From NCBI GenBank assembly GCA_946886245.1, contig CAMPIF010000133.1:1-9426 (forward strand): a DNA stretch of 9,426 nt. Direction: 5' to 3'. The notes under the pieces were generated by a model. That model made no database searches, was not told the DNA's origin, and saw nothing but the letters and a program-made list of their open reading frames with translations. The position numbers and the translations under genes are program-made. Positions within the stretch are counted from its first letter, which is position 1, and every line of letters starts with the position of its first letter. This document shows, piece by piece, positions 6,174-9,426 of the stretch. The stretch is from Ectopseudomonas composti. Its GTDB lineage: Bacteria; Pseudomonadota; Gammaproteobacteria; Pseudomonadales; Pseudomonadaceae.

Positions 6174-6261
6174 GGAAGCGTGGCCGAGTGGTTTAAGGCA
6201 ACGGTCTTGAAAACCGTCGATGGGCAACTATCCGTGAGTTCGAATCTCACCGCTTCCGCCA
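6174..6261 (+). tRNA. tRNA-Ser(UGA)
   Basis: A complete cloverleaf can be drawn. The acceptor stem is GGAAGCG (6174-6180) with CGCTTCC (6251-6257), then discriminator G and an encoded CCA at 6259-6261. The D-arm region is GCCGAGTGGTTTAAGGC. The anticodon stem is ACGGT/ACCGT (6201-6205, 6213-6217) with loop CTTGAAA, giving anticodon UGA at 6208-6210. A long variable arm, characteristic of serine tRNAs, follows, then the T-arm GTGAG/CTCAC with loop TTCGAAT (6234-6250). The long variable arm and the discriminator G are serine identity elements, and the molecule reads UCA and related codons. It corresponds to serT of E. coli, which also lies beside yccA as I recall. It is transcribed away from yccA from its own promoter. 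Confidence 0.98.
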
Positions 6262-6271
6262 ATTCTCTAAA

Positions 6272-6299
6272 TTGCCACGACGCAATTGCTGATCTTAAT
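6272..6299 (+). promoter_or_regulatory. Weak candidate promoter upstream of gacA
   Basis: TTGCCA (6272-6277, five of six) and CTTAAT (6294-6299, four of six) are 16 bases apart. If used, the gacA transcript would carry a leader of about 120 bases including the terminator-like hairpin at 6330-6357. The match is only moderate and other starts are possible, so this is a guess at where gacA transcription begins. Confidence 0.25.
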
Positions 6300-6329
6300 C
6301 TGGCGCTTGCTTTTTGACTCTCGTGCGCC

Positions 6330-6357
6330 AAGCTAGGTCAGGCCCTGGCTTTTTGTT
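6330..6357 (+). terminator. Intrinsic terminator between tRNA-Ser and gacA
   Basis: AAGCTAGG (6330-6337) pairs with CCTGGCTT (6344-6351), including one G-U pair, around loop TCAGGC. It runs into TTTTTGTT (6350-6357). The simplest reading is the terminator of the tRNA-Ser transcript. An earlier, weaker hairpin, TGGCGC (6301-6306) with GCGCCA (6325-6330), encloses a T-rich loop just upstream. If gacA transcription starts upstream of this point, the same hairpin would attenuate it. Confidence 0.7.
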
Positions 6358-6371
6358 AAGGTGACCGGCAA

Positions 6372-6385
6372 GTTCAATCTCACCG
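6372..6385 (+). repeat. Imperfect copy of the tRNA-Ser T-arm (possible attachment-site scar)
   Basis: GTTCAATCTCACCG here matches GTTCGAATCTCACCG of the tRNA T-loop and 3' strand (6238-6252) with a single missing G, 134 bases downstream and in the same orientation. Integrating elements that target tRNA genes leave such partial duplications of the 3' end. The acceptor-stem part that normally belongs to such a copy is not preserved (TCGTTGCA instead of CTTCCGCCA). No integrase is present in the window. It could also be a chance match or a structural part of the gacA leader. Confidence 0.35.
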
Positions 6386-6420
6386 TCGTTGCACGGTGGC
6401 TGACAAGGTGCAACGAGGTG
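6381..6420 (+). promoter_or_regulatory. gacA 5' leader hairpin sequestering the ribosome-binding site
   Basis: TCGTTGCAC (6386-6394) pairs perfectly with GTGCAACGA (6408-6416). After one bulged G (6385), CACC (6381-6384) pairs with GGTG (6417-6420), giving 13 base pairs around a 13-base loop. The gacA Shine-Dalgarno GAGGTG (6415-6420) lies wholly within the 3' strand of the stem, and the TTG start is four bases beyond it. A weaker alternative, CACCG (6381-6385) with CGGTG (6394-6398), would break the long stem and free the site. Regulation by this structure is inferred from complementarity alone. Confidence 0.5.
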
Positions 6421-6424
6421 GCGA

Positions 6425-7069
6425 TTGATTAGGGTCCTGGTTGTCGATGATCACGATCTGGTCCGCACGGGCATCACCCGTATGCTGTCCGATATCGACG
6501 GTCTGCAAGTCGTGGGCGAAGCCTGCACCGGCGAAGAGGCCCTGCTCAAGGTTCGCGAACTCAAGCCCGACGTGGTCCTGATGGACGTCAAAATGCCCGG
6601 CATTGGCGGCCTGGAAGCCACCCGTAAGCTGATGCGCAGCCATCCCGATATCAAGGTCGTCGCCGTTACCGTGTGCGAGGAAGATCCTTTCCCGACGCGC
6701 CTGCTACAGGCGGGCGCTGCCGGTTATCTGACCAAGGGTGCGGCGCTGGATGAGATGGTGCAAGCCATCCGCCTGGTGTTCGCCGGCCAGCGCTACATCG
6801 ACCCGCAGATCGCCCAGCAACTGGCGCTGAAATCCTTCCAGCCGCAGACCAATAGCTCGCCATTCGATCTGTTGTCCGAGCGCGAAATCCAGATCGCTCT
6901 GATGATCGCCAACTGCCACAAGGTGCAGAACATCTCGGACAAGCTGTGCCTGTCGCCGAAGACGGTCAACACCTACCGCTACCGCATTTTCGAGAAGCTT
7001 TCCATCACCAGCGACGTCGAGTTGGCTCTGCTCGCGGTTCGCCACGGCATGGTCGACGCCGTCAACTGA
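6425..7069 (+). CDS. gacA: Response regulator GacA (UvrY/GacA family)
   Basis: GacA is the response regulator of the GacS/GacA system. Phosphorylated GacA activates small RNAs (RsmY/RsmZ) that titrate RsmA, switching on secondary metabolism, biofilm and exoproduct genes. The 214 residues begin with a receiver domain (about 1-120): acidic pair Asp8/Asp9, phospho-acceptor Asp54 in [13 protein letters not shown], Thr82 and Lys104 in YLTKGA. A LuxR/NarL-type helix-turn-helix follows at about 147-205: [18 protein letters not shown] then [17 protein letters not shown] (176-192). [20 protein letters not shown] is the classic GacA start. It is encoded by TTG, with GAGGTG at 6415-6420 and no better ATG nearby; I recall a TTG start in other Pseudomonas gacA genes too. 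The sensor kinase GacS is not in the window. uvrC begins two bases after the stop, as in the uvrY-uvrC arrangement. Confidence 0.97.
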   Translation: MIRVLVVDDHDLVRTGITRMLSDIDGLQVVGEACTGEEALLKVRELKPDVVLMDVKMPGIGGLEATRKLMRSHPDIKVVAVTVCEEDPFPTRLLQAGAAGYLTKGAALDEMVQAIRLVFAGQRYIDPQIAQQLALKSFQPQTNSSPFDLLSEREIQIALMIANCHKVQNISDKLCLSPKTVNTYRYRIFEKLSITSDVELALLAVRHGMVDAVN

Positions 7070-7071
7070 TA

Positions 7072-8901
7072 ATGTCCGCCCCATTCGATTCGAGCGCCTT
7101 CCTGGCGACCTGCAGTGGTCGCCCTGGTGTCTATCGCATGTTCGATGACGAGGCCCGCCTGCTCTACGTCGGCAAGGCGAAGAACCTCAAGAAGCGTCTC
7201 TCCAGTTATTTTCGCAAGACCGGCCAGGCGCCCAAGACCGCAGCGCTGGTGGTACGCATCGCGCAGATCGAAACCACCATCACCGCCAACGAGACCGAGG
7301 CGCTGCTGCTCGAGCAGACGCTGATCAAGGAGTGGCGGCCGCCGTACAACATCCTGCTGCGCGACGATAAGTCCTACCCCTACGTATTTCTCTCCGACGG
7401 CGAATTTCCGCGTCTCGGCATTCACCGTGGCGCGAAGAAGGCCAAGGGCCGCTATTTCGGCCCTTATCCCAGCGCCCTGGCGATTCGCGAGAGTCTGAGC
7501 CTGTTGCAGAAGACTTTTCTGGTTCGCCAGTGCGAGGACAGCTACTACAAGAACCGCACGCGCCCTTGTCTGCAATATCAGATCAAACGCTGCAAAGGCC
7601 CTTGCGTCGGCCTGGTCAGCCCACAAGAGTACGCCGAGGACGTGCGTCACTCGGTGATGTTTCTCGATGGTCGCAGCAATGCACTGAGTGAGGAGCTCTC
7701 CGCCAATATGGAGAAGGCCTCCATGGCGCTGGAGTTCGAGCGCGCCGCTGAGCTGCGCGATCAGATCGCCTTGCTGCGCCGCGTGCAGGATCAGCAGAGC
7801 ATGGAAGGTGGTACCGGCGACGTCGACGTGGTGGCGGTGATGCTCACCCCGGGCGGTGCCTGCGTGCACCTGATCAGCGTGCGTGGTGGACGGGTGCTGG
7901 GCAGCAAGAATTTCTTCCCGCAGGTGGCGATCGAAGAGGAGGGCGGTGAGGTGCTGATGGCCTTCCTCGCCCAGTACTACCTGGGCAATGCCGAGCGCGA
8001 TCTACCCAGCGAGCTGATCGTCAATGTGCAGCATGAAGACTTCGCCACGCTGATCGAGGCCATCGAATCGCTACGCGGCCGTAGCCTCAGCATCAGCATC
8101 AGTTTGCGCGTGCGCGGTACGCGCGCGCGCTGGCAGCAGCTCGCCGTGACCAATGCCGAGCAGGCGCTGGCCGCGCGCCTGGCCAATCGACAGCACCTGG
8201 CCGAGCGCTTCGACGCGCTGGCCGCCGTGCTGGAAATGGACGAGCCGCCGCAGCGCATGGAGTGCTTCGATATCAGTCACTCCAGCGGTGAGGCGACGGT
8301 CGCCTCCTGCGTGGTATTCGGTCCCGAAGGCCCGCTGAAATCCGATTACCGTCGCTTCAATATCGAAGGCGTCACCGCTGGCGACGACTACGCCGCCATG
8401 CATCAGGCGCTGACCCGGCGCTTCAGCAAGATCAAGGATGGCGAAGGCAAGTTGCCCGATGTGCTGCTGGTGGATGGTGGCAAGGGGCAGTTGGCCATGG
8501 CGCGTGAGGTGCTGCAGGAATTGGCCGTGCCGGATCTGATCCTGCTTGGCGTGGCCAAGGGCACGACGCGCAAGCCTGGCCTCGAAGTGCTTTACCTGAA
8601 CGACGCCGAGCATGAGTTCACCTTGCCCGGCAATTCGCCGGCGCTGCATCTGATCCAGCAGATCCGTGATGAGTCGCACCGTTTTGCGATTACCGGGCAT
8701 CGTGCGCGCCGCGGCAAGACGCGGCGCACCTCGACGCTGGAAGAAGTGGCAGGCATCGGCCCGAAGCGGCGGCGCGAGCTACTCAATCACTTTGGCGGGC
8801 TGCAGGAGCTGTCCCGTGCCAGCGCCGAAGAAATCGCCAAAGCGCCCGGAATCAGTAAAAAGCTCGCCGAGTTGATTTATGACACTCTGCACAGCGAGTA
8901 G
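7072..8901 (+). CDS. uvrC: UvrABC system protein C (excinuclease subunit)
   Basis: UvrC makes both incisions around a DNA lesion after UvrA/UvrB recognition. The 609-residue protein has an N-terminal GIY-YIG nuclease for the 3' cut ([20 protein letters not shown], 19-38, with Tyr21, Tyr32 and Arg42). A four-cysteine cluster at 154, 166, 174 and 178 matches the iron-sulfur ligands reported for E. coli UvrC. A UvrB-binding UVR motif lies at about 205-240. An RNase H-like domain for the 5' cut follows, with Asp400 in MECFDISH, Asp438/439 in GVTAGDDY, Asp468 in LLVDGG and His536 in DESHRF. Two helix-hairpin-helix motifs (about 553-608: [26 protein letters not shown]) end the protein. The frame is open 42 codons upstream inside gacA, but ATG 7072 gives the family start [20 protein letters not shown]. 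It has no Shine-Dalgarno sequence and sits two bases after the gacA stop, so translation is probably coupled. Confidence 0.98.
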   Translation: MSAPFDSSAFLATCSGRPGVYRMFDDEARLLYVGKAKNLKKRLSSYFRKTGQAPKTAALVVRIAQIETTITANETEALLLEQTLIKEWRPPYNILLRDDKSYPYVFLSDGEFPRLGIHRGAKKAKGRYFGPYPSALAIRESLSLLQKTFLVRQCEDSYYKNRTRPCLQYQIKRCKGPCVGLVSPQEYAEDVRHSVMFLDGRSNALSEELSANMEKASMALEFERAAELRDQIALLRRVQDQQSMEGGTGDVDVVAVMLTPGGACVHLISVRGGRVLGSKNFFPQVAIEEEGGEVLMAFLAQYYLGNAERDLPSELIVNVQHEDFATLIEAIESLRGRSLSISISLRVRGTRARWQQLAVTNAEQALAARLANRQHLAERFDALAAVLEMDEPPQRMECFDISHSSGEATVASCVVFGPEGPLKSDYRRFNIEGVTAGDDYAAMHQALTRRFSKIKDGEGKLPDVLLVDGGKGQLAMAREVLQELAVPDLILLGVAKGTTRKPGLEVLYLNDAEHEFTLPGNSPALHLIQQIRDESHRFAITGHRARRGKTRRTSTLEEVAGIGPKRRRELLNHFGGLQELSRASAEEIAKAPGISKKLAELIYDTLHSE

Positions 8902-8904
8902 AAT
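8876..8904 (+). promoter_or_regulatory. Candidate promoter of pgsA within the uvrC 3' end
   Basis: TTTATG (8876-8881) and TAGAAT (8899-8904) are 17 bases apart. The -10 box matches the consensus at five of six positions and overlaps the uvrC stop codon; the -35 matches at three. A GC-rich stretch follows. Such an internal promoter would keep the essential pgsA gene expressed independently of gacA-uvrC, but read-through from uvrC is equally possible. Confidence 0.35.
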
Positions 8905-8934
8905 GCCCGCTCACCTCGCAGCCCAGTTGTGCCG

Positions 8935-9426
8935 ATGAACATCCCCAACTTGCTTACCGTGCTCCGGGTCGCACTGATCCCGGTCTTCATCCTGCTGTTC
9001 TATTTACCGTTCTCCTGGAGCTATTGGGCTGCCAGCGGCGTCTTCGCCGTTGCTGCCGTGACCGACTGGCTCGATGGCTACCTGGCCCGCCGTTGGGAGC
9101 AGGGCACGCCTTTCGGCGCCTTCCTCGACCCGGTCGCAGACAAATTGATGGTGGCGGTGGCATTGGTGCTGCTAGCCGCCGAACACGCCAATCTCTGGCT
9201 GACCCTGGCTGCCGCGACCATCATCGGGCGCGAGATCGTCGTGTCTGCATTGCGTGAATGGATGGCCGAACTCGGTGCTCGTGCGCATGTCGCGGTGTCC
9301 AACCTTGGCAAGTGGAAAACCGCAGCGCAGATGCTGGCGCTGGTCATCCTGCTGGGCAATCCACCGGTATTCACCTTCTGGGTCGTGCTCGGATACATCC
9401 TGCTGGTGGTCGCAGCCGTGCTGACA
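8935..9426 (+). CDS. pgsA: CDP-diacylglycerol-glycerol-3-phosphate 3-phosphatidyltransferase (partial, 5' part)
   Basis: PgsA joins CDP-diacylglycerol to glycerol-3-phosphate at the inner membrane, the committed step to phosphatidylglycerol and cardiolipin. 164 codons are present before the window ends; family members have about 185, so some 20 are missing. The start [20 protein letters not shown] is typical. The CDP-alcohol phosphotransferase signature D-x2-DG-x2-AR-x8-G-x3-D-x3-D is complete: Asp44, Asp47, Gly48, Ala51, Arg52, Gly61, Asp65 and Asp69, starting in [15 protein letters not shown]. Hydrophobic segments lie at about 5-25, 30-43, 70-83, 88-105 and 130-163. The ATG lies 33 bases after the uvrC stop with no strong Shine-Dalgarno sequence. 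An in-frame GTG two codons earlier is possible, but the ATG fits the family better. In related genomes tRNA-Gly/Cys/Leu genes follow pgsA; they would be outside this window. Confidence 0.96.
   Translation, partial: MNIPNLLTVLRVALIPVFILLFYLPFSWSYWAASGVFAVAAVTDWLDGYLARRWEQGTPFGAFLDPVADKLMVAVALVLLAAEHANLWLTLAAATIIGREIVVSALREWMAELGARAHVAVSNLGKWKTAAQMLALVILLGNPPVFTFWVVLGYILLVVAAVLT

Noticed and set aside
6093..6331. Small open frames on both strands over tRNA-Ser
   Set aside because: They are translations of the tRNA and its promoter and have no coding character.
6946..7071. 42-codon N-terminal extension of uvrC inside gacA
   Set aside because: It overlaps the conserved GacA helix-turn-helix in another frame. 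UvrC proteins start at the [11 protein letters not shown] type sequence.

Overview
The window is ordinary GC-rich gammaproteobacterial chromosome, almost certainly Pseudomonas. The evidence is a GacA-type response regulator with a TTG start next to uvrC and pgsA, the serS-cysG pair, and a tusDCBE cluster beside a Bax inhibitor-1 family gene and tRNA-Ser(UGA). The short CGTAGGGTGCGC-type palindromes suggest a species of the P. mendocina/oleovorans/alcaligenes kind, but this is a guess from memory. I see no transposase, integrase, toxin-antitoxin pair, CRISPR array or defence gene.

Layout. 1-125 (+): the last 40 codons of serS, then a strong terminator and two further palindromes. 283-1671 (+): cysG, the bifunctional siroheme synthase. 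1674-1747: a second palindromic element in the convergent gap. 1751-2758 (-): a glutathionyl-hydroquinone reductase (YqjG type). 2832-5206 (-): a tightly overlapping operon read tusD-tusC-tusB-tusE-ybiB, for 2-thiouridine sulfur relay plus a TrpD2-type nucleic-acid-binding protein. 5341-6009 (-): yccA, a seven-helix BI-1 family membrane protein with its own promoter and terminator. 6174-6261 (+): tRNA-Ser(UGA), divergent from yccA. 6425-7069 (+): gacA, preceded by a structured leader. 7072-8901 (+): uvrC. 8935-9426 (+): pgsA, cut by the window end.

How the genes fit together. CysG makes siroheme for sulfite and nitrite reductases. TusBCD and TusE carry persulfide sulfur from the cysteine desulfurase route to MnmA, which thiolates U34 of tRNA-Lys, tRNA-Glu and tRNA-Gln. 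SerRS charges tRNA-Ser, so translation and sulfur metabolism dominate the left two thirds. On the right, gacA-uvrC-pgsA is the classical uvrY-uvrC-pgsA block (two-component signalling, nucleotide excision repair, phosphatidylglycerol synthesis). From memory, tusE-yccA-serT and uvrY-uvrC-pgsA are two separate conserved blocks in E. coli; here they meet between tRNA-Ser and gacA.

The least ordinary stretch is 6262-6424, between tRNA-Ser and gacA. It holds a terminator-like hairpin, an imperfect copy of the tRNA T-arm (a possible old attachment-site scar), and a long stem that encloses the whole gacA Shine-Dalgarno sequence just before a TTG start. Also of interest are two palindromic elements with the same terminal consensus on either side of cysG, and the translational coupling of ybiB to the tus genes. 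All pairings and promoters were read by eye; no folding, alignment or database search was run. No gap without a gene exceeds 300 bases.
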